From the NCBI GenBank assembly GCA_051867615.1, contig JBJDYU010000039.1:1-54230 (forward strand): 54,230 nucleotides of DNA, read 5' to 3'. The notes beneath the pieces are model-generated. The model had not been told where the DNA came from and did no database searches. It was given only the letters and a program-made list of their open reading frames with translations. Shown piece after piece: positions 45,340 through 54,230 of the stretch. The translations under genes and the position numbers were made by a program. Numbering within the stretch: the stretch's first letter is position 1; each line of letters opens with the position of its first letter. The DNA comes from RGIG5472 sp051867615. Its GTDB lineage: Bacteria; Bacillota; Clostridia; Oscillospirales; Oscillospiraceae.

Positions 45340-45624
45340 ATGAAACTCATTCCTATGGCTGACAGAGTCGTTCTGAAGATGATGGAGGCGGAGGAGACCA
45401 CCAAAAGCGGCATCCTGCTGGCGTCCAGCGCCAAGGAGAAGCCCACCATCGCGGAGGTCGTGGCCGTTGGCCCCGGCGGACTCGTGGACGGCAAGGAAGT
45501 TAAGATGACCCTCAAGAGCGGCGACCGCATCATCATCGACAAGTACGCCGGCAGCAACGTCACCGTGGACGGCGAGGAATACGTCATCGTCCGGGAGAAG
45601 GACGTGCTGGCCATCGTAGAGTAA
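45340..45624 (+). CDS. groES: Co-chaperonin GroES
   Basis: 94 residues, the standard length. Starts MKLIPMADRVVLK; the mobile loop that binds GroEL is at about 17-32 (EETTKSGILLASSAKEK, read in part), and GDRIIIDKYAGSNV is conserved. It caps the GroEL barrel during protein folding in the cytoplasm. AAGGAGG precedes the ATG. First gene of the CIRCE-controlled pair. Confidence 0.98.
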   Translation: MKLIPMADRVVLKMMEAEETTKSGILLASSAKEKPTIAEVVAVGPGGLVDGKEVKMTLKSGDRIIIDKYAGSNVTVDGEEYVIVREKDVLAIVE

Positions 45625-45626
45625 AT

Positions 45627-45713
45627 ACAAGGGGAGCAGGCCCCCCTTGTAGCTTTCCCGAAAAAGGCGGCGCCTTTTTCGGGAAGAATCTTTTCGCCGG
45701 GAGGGTCCCGGCG
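45627..45713 (+). promoter_or_regulatory. Three consecutive hairpins between groES and groEL
   Basis: Stems: 45627-45634 with 45643-45650 (8 pairs), 45655-45668 with 45672-45685 (14 pairs, followed by GAATCTTTT), and 45695-45702 with 45706-45713 (8 pairs). The middle one could act as a partial terminator or processing site, setting the GroES:GroEL ratio or protecting the groEL message. Confidence 0.6.
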
Positions 45714-45756
45714 CTGAAAACCGTTAATTCTGAGTTTGAATATGGAGGAAAGTATT

Positions 45757-47382
<1,626 letters not shown>

Positions 47383-47450
47383 TCCGGAAGCGCCGGCTCT
47401 TTCGTAAGCGGTACGCCTGCTTTATACCCATTCAGCGCTTAACAGGTGAA

Positions 47451-47490
47451 AAAATTGCCCGATGCTCATTTAAGAGCATCGGGCAATTTT
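47451..47490. terminator. Bidirectional terminator after groEL
   Basis: A perfect 17-base stem (47451-47467 with 47474-47490) with A and T tracts at its ends. It lies between groEL and the convergent SLH gene. Confidence 0.92.
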
Positions 47491-47517
47491 CTGTCATTAA
47501 ATGTCGTGCAGGTTTGC

Positions 47518-48495
47518 TTACTTATTCCCCATGTAGCGATACAGGAAGGTCACGATCTGGCCGCGGGTGCATTTTGCATTGGGGCTGAAGGTGGTGCCGT
47601 CACCGGTGCCGTTGGTGATGCCGTTCTCCACCGCCCACGCAACCGCGTCGGCGCAGTAGCTGTCAGCCGCCACGTCGGTGAAGCGGTTTGCGCCGGCAGC
47701 GGCGGGAGACTTCTGCGCACGCCACAGGAAGGTCACGATCTGGCCGCGGGTGCAGGTGGCATTGGGGCTGAAGATGGTGCCGTCGCCGGTACCGTTGGTG
47801 ATGCCGTTCTCCACAGCCCACAGCACCGCCTCGCAGCAGTAGCTGCCCGCCTTCACATCGGTGAAGGGATTCACGCTGCTCTTGGGAGCGGGGCAGCCGG
47901 CCGCGCGCCACAGGAAGGTCACAGCCTGGCCGCGGGTGCAGCTGGCATTGGGACTGAAAGTGGTACCGTCGCCGGTGCCGTTGGTGATGCCCTTCTCCAC
48001 GGCCCACAGCACCGCGTCATAACAGAAGGAGCCGGACTTCACATCCGTAAAGAGGGCCGGGGCGTCTTCCCCGTCAGAGGTACCGGGCTCCCTGGGCGAT
48101 TCAGGGCTTATGGGGGTGGTCTCTCCGCTGTCCTGAGACTGCTCAGGCGCATCGGTCTTTTGGATCACATAAGTGCCGCCCTGGGCCACCCGGAAAAAGA
48201 CTTGTCCGTCTTCCAGAGTACAAGCCACGGTTTCATCGCCGCTTTCGCCCCGATAGGTCACTGTAGCGTAGGTAAAATCGCAGGGGATCGCCAGCGTGGG
48301 CTGCTTATCCCTCAGCACCTTGCTGTCGTTGACGGTGACGGTGATGGTATCACCCTCCCGCACCACCTGCAGCCCGGCGTCAAAATAGTTATCTTCTTCC
48401 GCCGGTTCTGCCGCTCCTGCGGCCAGGGCCGTGACCGCAAAAGCCGCGCTCAGCAGGAGGGCCAGCAGAAGGGATCGGATCAGATTCTTTTTCAT
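47518..48495 (-). CDS. Secreted SLH-domain surface protein
   Basis: 325 residues. Signal peptide about 1-26 (KKNLIRSL, hydrophobic core, ALAAGA), a short beta-rich domain (about 35-112), a Pro/Glu/Ser linker, then three S-layer homology repeats at 149-198, 211-260 and 272-321. The repeats are nearly identical (WAVE-GITNGTGDGT-FSPNA-CTRGQ-VTFL), suggesting recent duplication. SLH domains bind pyruvylated wall polymer and anchor proteins to the surface. It follows the large surface protein gene after 11 bases, so the two are made together; this one may be the anchor for the other. Confidence 0.9.
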   Translation of the reverse strand: MKKNLIRSLLLALLLSAAFAVTALAAGAAEPAEEDNYFDAGLQVVREGDTITVTVNDSKVLRDKQPTLAIPCDFTYATVTYRGESGDETVACTLEDGQVFFRVAQGGTYVIQKTDAPEQSQDSGETTPISPESPREPGTSDGEDAPALFTDVKSGSFCYDAVLWAVEKGITNGTGDGTTFSPNASCTRGQAVTFLWRAAGCPAPKSSVNPFTDVKAGSYCCEAVLWAVENGITNGTGDGTIFSPNATCTRGQIVTFLWRAQKSPAAAGANRFTDVAADSYCADAVAWAVENGITNGTGDGTTFSPNAKCTRGQIVTFLYRYMGNK

Positions 48496-48506
48496 CTTGC
48501 GCCTCC

Positions 48507-51401
48507 TCAGTCAAAGATCCAGGTGCCCACAGGCTCATCCTGCTCGTCCACCACGGTGATCGTCTTTGTGCCCGCCCCCTCGAAGGCGGAGGCGTCCAGC
48601 TTCAGGCTGCCGGCCTCCGAGTTGAGGATCTGCGTGGGTAATGTCCAGTCGGAGATCAGGATGTTGCTGTATGCCGGCGGATTGCCCAGGTTCTTCACCG
48701 GGTACTTCCAGCGGGGATTGACAATGACCGTGGTGTTGTTGGCGGTGCTGATTTTCGCCGTTCTGTTAGTCAGCAGGCCGGTGAAATCGTTCAGCGCCTT
48801 TGCCGCCGAAAACGCCTCGACCGGGTCAATATCACTGCCGAGTTCGTCAAAGCTGCCGAAGTAGTTGCGGTAGAAGTAGAGCGTGCCGCCGCACCGGGCG
48901 TCGAAGTCCATCCCGTTGCCGATGAAGTCGCTGTCATACAGGCGCAGATTATGGGAGCTGACAGCGTCGTTCAGACTGAGGATCTGCACCGCCGTACCAT
49001 TATTGATGTAGGTGTTGTTCAGCCAGGGATTCAGGTTGGAGCTCCAATCCACCCAACTTTTAGCATCGATTTTGACTGCGATGTAGTTATCGAGGAACAC
49101 ATTGTTGCTTGTCACGGTCATCATGCCGCTGCTGCCGTCCACCGCTGCGCCGGTATATCCCTTGAAGGTACAGCCAAACATATTTAGGCAGCTTCCGTTA
49201 TAGAGGGCGCTTGTCCCGGCATTGACGCCATCGAAGGTAATGTTCTCAAGATTGCCAAGATAGTTTTTGTTCAGGTCAATGCCGCCTTTGATCACGGTGC
49301 TTCCGTCTTCGGCACCAACCAGGATCAGTTCGACCTGCCGGCCGTCTTTTTCGTCAAAGTCCTGCGGGATCACGATGGTACCGGTGTAGGTCGTGTCCGC
49401 CGCCAGCTTGATGGTATAGAAGCCGTTAGCCACTCTTTGGTTAAACAGCTCCTCCGCCAGATACTCATTGAGCGCCTCTACAGTATCGTCCGCCGGCCGG
49501 TCAATGGTTTCCATCACGCGGACATCGGTGAAGCAGTATTGGCTCACATCGGCAATAATGGGTTTGCTTTCGCCGTTGACTGTGATTTGCAGCTCCGCGT
49601 GGACCAGCACGCCTTCCTCATGGCCCGGCTGGTAGTACAGGGGGAACTGCAGGCTGTCGCCCAGATCGCTGCGCTCCGATACTGCCTCAGTATTCGACAG
49701 GCTGAAGGTACCCTCTGTGCCGCAGACCGATTCAAGCCAGACCTTGTTGACCGTGATCTGGACCTGCTCGCTGCCCACCAGCTTATAATAGGCGCCGCCC
49801 TGCGCGTCGATCCCCTTTGTGGCGGCGCCGATCTTCATATCCTCCTGGAACCGCACATATTCGACTGTATACTCATCTGCACTGTGGCTGTTGCCGTAAT
49901 TGCCGTCGCCCTCGGTGAAGAACGGCACATCATCGGCGATATAAAAGTAGAAGCCCTCCACATAATCGCCCGCATGGGCGGCGGCGCCCCTGACGGCGAT
50001 CTCACAGTTTGCGATGTACCATGGCTCGCCATTCTCCTGCGCCAGCGCCGCCTGCAGTCCGCACCAACTCTCAGAGGGTTCCATCTCCCGCAGCGTCACC
50101 TTTACATCATAACGGTCGGAGGAGCCGGTTCTCAGCACGCTCGTGACAGACGCAGATGTGAGCGTCGTGCCGCTCAGCGTCACGGTCAGGTTGTCAAGCT
50201 CGTCCTGAGTGAAGCCCTCCTCACACATCAGCCAGAGGGCCTTGTCCGCCGGCAGGTCGTTGTAGTCACGGAAGGAGACATAGTGCGCCCCATCCCGTGT
50301 CCTATCAGTGTAGAAACCGTACTCCGGCAGCGTCACATTGATCTTCTGCGTATAGGTCTCGTCATCCTCGGTGGTGACCGTCAGGGTGCTTTCTCCTGCC
50401 GCCACACACTGGAGGGTCCAGCCCGTGCCGCCATCCCTGAGCGGTTCAGCGTACACCTCCACGCTGCTGCCGCCGCTCACCTCAACGCTGGTCACGCGTT
50501 CGCAGTCCTCGGTCGTTCCGTAGTAAAGGCAGGCCGAGAAACCATTGCCCAGCGCAAAGGGAGGCAGTTCCCCAAGGCCGCATTCCTCGTCTTCATAGAA
50601 TTCCTGGGTCTCCTCATCCCATTCCAGCCACCGCAGTAGCAGCCGGGGCTGTTCCGGAACCGAGACCGTGATGCCGGTTCCCCAGCAGGGCTCTCCCGAG
50701 CTGTCGCTGCCTTGGACCTCCAGCCACTGGCTGCCCGTGCGCAGCTGGAGCCCCGCCGGCAGCGTGATCTGCACGTCATAGCGGGTCTCGTCGTCATCCC
50801 AACCAATTTTTATTGCCTTGAGATCATCGCATGTTTCGCCGTCCAGCGTCACGGTCAAATTGGTAAGCTCCTCTGCGGTGAAGCCCTCCTCGCGCATCAG
50901 CCAGAAGATGTTGTCCTCGGCCGCGTCATAGTCCACCTGGGACAGATAGTGTTCCCGGTCTCTGCTCTGTGCACTGTAAAAGCCCATCCAAGGCAGGCCG
51001 ACCGTCACGGGGGCGGTATAACTGCCGCAGGTCAGCTTGGCCGAGCCGAAGCCAACGCCACGGAGTTCATAACAGGGCTCGCCGTCTGCGGTTTCATCAT
51101 CGCTGAACGTTTCCACGGTGAAGATGTCAGTATTACTGGATACCGGCGCCTTCGCAAGCGGTTGATACGAAGCCGTCGTGCCGTAATAAAAGCGCACGCA
51201 CCAGCTTCCGTCCATGGTTAGATCGATTTTGGACAATTCTTGTATCTGACTCGTTTCCACCCACTGATCATTGTCCCATTCCATCCACTTGATCAGCAGC
51301 TGATTCGGGTCGGAATCCGCCAGCGCCAAGCCCGGGATCAAAGACAAGGCAAGTACCAGCGCCAGCAGGCCGGCAAGCCACTTTTTACGCCGCAGCTTCA
51401 T
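48507..51401 (-). CDS. Large secreted surface protein with tandem repeat and beta-helix domain
   Basis: 964 residues. Signal peptide about 1-29 (RRKKWLAGLLALVLALS, then ALA). Two long repeats at about 35-250 and 254-472 share LLxxWxEWD, YYGTT, GFYxxxxRDxxHYxSxxDY, WLMxEEGFTxxELxNLTVTL. From about 680 to 880 the sequence turns into short Asn/Gly-rich rungs (FDGVNAG, NNVFLDN, NNTYINNG, YFYRNYFGS) like a right-handed parallel beta-helix. I do not recognise the repeat family. No SLH or LPxTG is present, so attachment may depend on the SLH protein of the next gene. Start ATG 51401 after GAGGAG. Confidence 0.85.
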   Translation of the reverse strand: MKLRRKKWLAGLLALVLALSLIPGLALADSDPNQLLIKWMEWDNDQWVETSQIQELSKIDLTMDGSWCVRFYYGTTASYQPLAKAPVSSNTDIFTVETFSDDETADGEPCYELRGVGFGSAKLTCGSYTAPVTVGLPWMGFYSAQSRDREHYLSQVDYDAAEDNIFWLMREEGFTAEELTNLTVTLDGETCDDLKAIKIGWDDDETRYDVQITLPAGLQLRTGSQWLEVQGSDSSGEPCWGTGITVSVPEQPRLLLRWLEWDEETQEFYEDEECGLGELPPFALGNGFSACLYYGTTEDCERVTSVEVSGGSSVEVYAEPLRDGGTGWTLQCVAAGESTLTVTTEDDETYTQKINVTLPEYGFYTDRTRDGAHYVSFRDYNDLPADKALWLMCEEGFTQDELDNLTVTLSGTTLTSASVTSVLRTGSSDRYDVKVTLREMEPSESWCGLQAALAQENGEPWYIANCEIAVRGAAAHAGDYVEGFYFYIADDVPFFTEGDGNYGNSHSADEYTVEYVRFQEDMKIGAATKGIDAQGGAYYKLVGSEQVQITVNKVWLESVCGTEGTFSLSNTEAVSERSDLGDSLQFPLYYQPGHEEGVLVHAELQITVNGESKPIIADVSQYCFTDVRVMETIDRPADDTVEALNEYLAEELFNQRVANGFYTIKLAADTTYTGTIVIPQDFDEKDGRQVELILVGAEDGSTVIKGGIDLNKNYLGNLENITFDGVNAGTSALYNGSCLNMFGCTFKGYTGAAVDGSSGMMTVTSNNVFLDNYIAVKIDAKSWVDWSSNLNPWLNNTYINNGTAVQILSLNDAVSSHNLRLYDSDFIGNGMDFDARCGGTLYFYRNYFGSFDELGSDIDPVEAFSAAKALNDFTGLLTNRTAKISTANNTTVIVNPRWKYPVKNLGNPPAYSNILISDWTLPTQILNSEAGSLKLDASAFEGAGTKTITVVDEQDEPVGTWIFD

Positions 51402-51433
51402 ATTTGCTCTCCTCACATCACAGAATTTTTTTC

Positions 51434-51462
51434 AGTGTAGCACTTCTCGGGTGAAGGGTCAA
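51434..51462 (-). promoter_or_regulatory. Promoter of the surface-protein operon
   Basis: Minus strand TTGACC (51457-51462), 17 bases, TACACT (51434-51439), close upstream of the large surface protein gene. The rest of 51463-51655 shows no gene or other clear element. Confidence 0.7.
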
Positions 51463-51655
51463 TAATATGAGGTTAAATCTGTGACAATGATGGGAGAAGT
51501 TCGCATATTGACTGTGCGCGGGCACCGGCCCTTGGCGGCGGTTATTCCGCCTGTCGTCGGGAAAACTATAGCCGGGTCCTCCGCTCCGCCGCGCGCGGCA
51601 GGAGCGGGAGAGGAACGCCAGCCCCGTTTTTTGCGGAAGTTTTCCGAAAAATAGG

Positions 51656-51685
51656 TTGACAAACCCGCTTTGCCTCTGTTAAAAT
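51656..51685 (+). promoter_or_regulatory. Promoter of the tRNA cluster
   Basis: TTGACA (51656-51661), 18 bases, TAAAAT (51680-51685), 40 bases before the first tRNA. Confidence 0.75.
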
Positions 51686-51724
51686 AACTCTTGCCTGTTC
51701 GGCAGGAGTTCAACAGGAGCATAT

Positions 51725-51801
51725 GGCGGCGTAGCTCAGTTGGCCAGAGCATCCGGTTCATACCCGGAGTGTCACCGGTTCAAATCCAGTCGCCGCTACC
51801 A
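51725..51801 (+). tRNA. tRNA-Met (CAT), elongator type
   Basis: Complete cloverleaf with encoded CCA. Acceptor GGCGGCG with CGCCGCT, D arm GCTC/GAGC, anticodon CAT at 51759-51761 in loop TTCATAC. The anticodon stem TCCGG/CCGGA lacks the three G-C pairs of initiators, and the body resembles elongator tRNA-Met rather than the tRNA-Ile that also carries CAT. The T stem (ACCGG/CCAGT) has one C-A mismatch. Confidence 0.93.
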
Positions 51802-51803
51802 AA

Positions 51804-51825
51804 GGAACTCCCGTACGGGAGTTCC
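51804..51825 (+). repeat. 22-base perfect palindrome between tRNAs
   Basis: GGAACTCCCGT followed by its exact reverse complement. In the precursor RNA it would fold back on itself and may guide processing between tRNA-Met and tRNA-Glu. Confidence 0.7.
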
Positions 51826-51831
51826 ACACCT

Positions 51832-51906
51832 GGCCCGTTGGTCAAGTGGTTAAGACACGGCCCTTTCACGGCTGTAACATGGGTTCGAGTCCCGTACGGG
51901 TCACCA
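51832..51906 (+). tRNA. tRNA-Glu (TTC)
   Basis: Acceptor GGCCCGT with ACGGGTC, anticodon TTC in loop CTTTCAC, T arm CATGGGTTCGAGTCCCGT-like, encoded CCA. No faults seen. Confidence 0.95.
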
Positions 51907-51945
51907 TCGCGGGGTACATGCCGCAAAGGCGTCTCTCCGCATCAT

Positions 51946-52022
51946 GCGGGCTTAGCTCAGCTGGTTAGAGCGCATGCTTCACACGCATGAGGTCACTGGT
52001 TCGAGTCCAGTAGTCCGCACCA
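51946..52022 (+). tRNA. tRNA-Val (CAC)
   Basis: Acceptor GCGGGCT with AGTCCGC, D arm GCTC/GAGC, anticodon CAC in loop TTCACAC, T arm ACTGG/CCAGT, encoded CCA. Last of the three-tRNA unit. Confidence 0.95.
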
Positions 52023-52023
52023 C

Positions 52024-52062
52024 AAAACGCCCCGGAGTTTTCGCTCCGGGGCGTTTTGTTTT
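52024..52062 (+). terminator. Terminator of the tRNA cluster
   Basis: A 14-base stem (52024-52037 with 52044-52057) with loop TTTTCG, followed by GTTTTT. Confidence 0.9.
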
Positions 52063-52172
52063 TGCCTGCGATTTCCCCTCATCGCGCCGGGCGTCCCGGC
52101 CGGAAAAGCGTCCGCGCAGCCGCCGGGGAAAAGGCGGAAACGGAGGCCCGCGCAGGCCCCAAATTTGTCATC

Positions 52173-52196
52173 TTTGTTTGTTATTTACCAAACAAA
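52173..52196 (+). promoter_or_regulatory. Rex-like operator upstream of adhE
   Basis: TTTGTTTG (52173-52180), 8 bases, CAAACAAA (52189-52196) is a perfect inverted repeat. The inner 18 bases 52178-52195 match the Rex pattern TTGTTAA-N4-TTAACAA at 11 of the 14 fixed positions. Rex senses NADH/NAD+ and often controls adhE. It lies about 60-80 bases before the -35 box. Confidence 0.5.
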
Positions 52197-52242
52197 TGTT
52201 ATATTTTGTCGAATTCTTCTAAATTTTTGATCAAATTAATGG

Positions 52243-52283
52243 CTTTTTGTCATGTTGACAAAAAGTGTCACAGCGGGTATGCT
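52243..52283 (+). promoter_or_regulatory. adhE: adhE promoter with palindrome over its -35 box
   Basis: TTGACA (52255-52260), 17 bases, TATGCT (52278-52283). A perfect 10-base inverted repeat with 3-base centre (52243-52252 with 52256-52265) covers the -35, so a bound repressor would block polymerase. Confidence 0.7.
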
Positions 52284-52359
52284 AAACATAAGAGAGCAGG
52301 GTTGCGCCCAGCTGTCAGTACTTAGTTTGCGCAATATTTTTTAAGGAGGATTTATTATA

Positions 52360-54230
52360 GTGAACGAACTGCACATCAACTCCGTTGAAGCCCTCGAAGC
52401 GGCTTTGCCTGTCATTCGCGCAGCTCAGGAAGAGTACGCTACTTTCTCCCAGGAGAAGGTCGACGAGATCTGCGAGAAGGCTGCCATGGCGGCGTCCAAA
52501 ATGCGCATTCCTCTGGCCAAGATGGCCGTCGAGGAGACCGGTTACGGTATCCTGGTCGACAAGGTGACCAAGAACCAGTATGCTTCCGAGCACATCTGGA
52601 ACTACATGCGCCATGCCAAGACCTGCGGCGTCATCGAGGAGAACCGCGCTTTCCGCACCAAGCGCATCGCTTCCCCCAAGGGCGTGATCGCGGCGATCAC
52701 TCCTACCACCAACCCCACCTCCACCACCATCTATAAGATCCTGCTGGCTCTGAAGACCAGAAACGCTATCATCCTGTCCCCGCATCCCCACGCCGTGAAG
52801 TGCTCCATCGCTGCGGCGAAGATCATGCGTGACGCGGCTGTGGCGGCCGGTCTGCCCGAGAACGTCATCACCTGGGTCGAGCAGCCCTCTCTGGACATCT
52901 CCGCCCTGCTGATGAAGAGCGTGGACCTGATCATGGCTACCGGTGGCGCCGGCATGGTGAAGGCCGCTTACTCCTCCGGTACTCCCGCCATCGGCGTGGG
53001 CCCCGGCAACTGCAACGTGGTCATCGACGAGACTGCCGACCTGCGCATGGCCGTGGAGTCCATCATCCACTCCAAGACCTTCGATAACGGTATGATCTGC
53101 GCCACTGAGCAGCACATCACCGTTCTCAGCAGCGTCTATGACGAGGTCAAGGCCCTGTTCAAGGATGCCCGCTGCTACTTCCTGAACGACGAGGAAGCCG
53201 AGAAGGTCGCCAAGGTCTTCTACAATCCCAAGAACCACGGCGTTATGCCTCCCGCTGTCGGCCAGACCGCTACCCGCCTGGCTGAGATGGCCGGCATCAC
53301 CGTCCCCTATGACACCAAGGTCCTGATCTATGAGACCAACGATACCTCTCACGACAACCCCTGGGCCAACGAGAAGCTGACCACCATCCTGGGTATGTTC
53401 AAGGCCGACACTCTGGACGAGGCCTATGACATCTGCGCCAAGCTGGTGTACGAAGGCGGCGCCGGCCACTCTGCCGCGCTGTACGTGGATCCCACCGAGG
53501 AAGACAAGATCGACCGCTTCGCTGAGAAGATGAAGGCCGGCCGTATCATCGTCAACACCCCGACCTGCTTCGGCGGTATCGGCGACCTGTACAACTTCAA
53601 CATCGCTCCCTCCCTCACCCTCGGGCCCGGCGCCGTCGGCCACTCTGCTTTCATGGGCAACACCCACTATGAGCAGCTGCTCGACATCAAGACCGTTGCC
53701 GTCCGCACCGAGAATATGCTGTGGCTGCAGACCCCCAAGAAGGTCTATCACAAGACCGGCTGCACTCCCGTGGCTCTGAAGGAAATGAAGGACGTTTACA
53801 ACTTCAAGCGCGCCTTCATCATCACCGACGCCACCCTGTATCAGCTGGGCGCCTGCGACGCCATCATCAACCAGCTGCGCGACATGGGCATCGAGACCGC
53901 CGAGTTCTTCGACATCCGTGTTGACCCCCAGATCCAGGATGCTATGAAGGGTCTGCCCAAGATGAACGAGTTCCAGCCCGACGTCATCATCGCTGTCGGC
54001 GGCGGCTCCGCCATCGATACCGCGAAGATCATGTGGATCATGTACGAGAACCCCGAAGAGGCGTTCCTGGATATGGCCACCATCTTCCTGGATATCCGCA
54101 AGAGAATCCGCTTCTTCCCCCAGATGGGCAAGAAGGCCAAGCTGGTCTGCATCCCCACCACCGCCGGTACCGGTTCCGAGTGCACTCCCTTCACCATCAT
54201 TTCCGATGCCAACACCGGCATGAAGTGGCC
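52360..54230 (+). CDS. adhE: Bifunctional aldehyde-alcohol dehydrogenase AdhE (cut by window end)
   Basis: 623 codons visible; full proteins have about 870. The aldehyde dehydrogenase half has its catalytic Cys247 in FDNGMICATEQ, GPGNCNVVID and GVGPGN; the iron-alcohol dehydrogenase half begins near residue 460 and shows AVGGGSAIDTAK and TTAGTGSECTPF before the cut. It converts acetyl-CoA to ethanol in two NADH-using steps, regenerating NAD+ in fermentation, and can form long filaments (spirosomes). The start is GTG at 52360 with AAGGAGG 10 bases upstream. No in-frame stop lies between there and the window end. Confidence 0.96.
   Translation, partial: MNELHINSVEALEAALPVIRAAQEEYATFSQEKVDEICEKAAMAASKMRIPLAKMAVEETGYGILVDKVTKNQYASEHIWNYMRHAKTCGVIEENRAFRTKRIASPKGVIAAITPTTNPTSTTIYKILLALKTRNAIILSPHPHAVKCSIAAAKIMRDAAVAAGLPENVITWVEQPSLDISALLMKSVDLIMATGGAGMVKAAYSSGTPAIGVGPGNCNVVIDETADLRMAVESIIHSKTFDNGMICATEQHITVLSSVYDEVKALFKDARCYFLNDEEAEKVAKVFYNPKNHGVMPPAVGQTATRLAEMAGITVPYDTKVLIYETNDTSHDNPWANEKLTTILGMFKADTLDEAYDICAKLVYEGGAGHSAALYVDPTEEDKIDRFAEKMKAGRIIVNTPTCFGGIGDLYNFNIAPSLTLGPGAVGHSAFMGNTHYEQLLDIKTVAVRTENMLWLQTPKKVYHKTGCTPVALKEMKDVYNFKRAFIITDATLYQLGACDAIINQLRDMGIETAEFFDIRVDPQIQDAMKGLPKMNEFQPDVIIAVGGGSAIDTAKIMWIMYENPEEAFLDMATIFLDIRKRIRFFPQMGKKAKLVCIPTTAGTGSECTPFTIISDANTGMKW

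Noticed and set aside
47518..48495. CRISPR-like repeats in the SLH gene
   Set aside because: The repeats are coding, about 180 bases apart, and vary at synonymous and loop positions; there are no spacers.
51725..51801. Initiator tRNA-Met or tRNA-Ile2
   Set aside because: The anticodon stem lacks the initiator G-C triplet and the body follows elongator tRNA-Met.

Overview
The window looks like chromosome from a GC-rich, low-oxygen, endospore-forming Firmicute, most like a Clostridia member of the Oscillospiraceae type. This rests on: a spoIIP homologue and a SpoVB-type flippase (sporulation); a two-domain AdhE start (fermentation); a CIRCE box before groES-groEL; strong AGGAGG ribosome sites with frequent GTG/TTG starts; an SLH-domain surface protein; and tRNA genes with encoded CCA. 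No species is claimed. No prophage, CRISPR array or complete insertion sequence is present; the first ~55 bases look like the hairpin end of an IS200/IS605-type element.

Layout. 0.1-4.5 kb: exonuclease III, MATE exporter, methionyl-tRNA synthetase, then a row of four hairpins. 4.7-11.9 kb: ferredoxin-like stress protein with a palindrome at its promoter, TatD, an ECF sigma/anti-sigma pair, an M50-like membrane protease, an M24 peptidase, and a UgpC/MsmK-type ATPase behind a long structured leader. 11.9-14.4 kb: an AT-rich GIY-YIG-like gene, then the GGGtGRT/NifU-like pair. 14.6-23.0 kb: ABC exporter with a giant coiled-coil FtsX permease (interrupted by a 100-N assembly gap), phosphoesterase, mnmG, cyclase-family hydrolase, acetyltransferase. 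23.1-25.7 kb: murT with a GatD-like partner that lacks its catalytic Cys and His, plus a nicotinamidase-like hydrolase. 26-34 kb: acetyltransferase, spoIIP, and a divergent gene set holding all five enzymes from aspartate to threonine (thrC-thrB against hom-lysC-asd). 34-37.6 kb: ZIP transporter and an NMT1/THI5-like ABC importer. 37.6-45 kb: membrane HTH regulator, HlyIII protein, and a four-gene operon (ATP-grasp ligase, asparagine synthase, Asp/Glu racemase, flippase) that resembles the D-Asp/D-Asn peptidoglycan cross-bridge pathway of lactic acid bacteria. 45-51.5 kb: groES-groEL and a two-gene surface-protein operon. 51.7-54.2 kb: tRNA-Met, tRNA-Glu, tRNA-Val, and adhE, cut by the window end, with operator-like inverted repeats.

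The strongest leads are the two cell-wall loci (a predicted inactive GatD beside MurT, and the ATP-grasp/AsnB/racemase/flippase operon), the GGGtGRT pair, the AT-rich nuclease-like insertion, the long leader before the orphan ATPase, and the assembly gap flanked by exact 55-base repeats. All functional statements are from reading the sequence; no database search was run.
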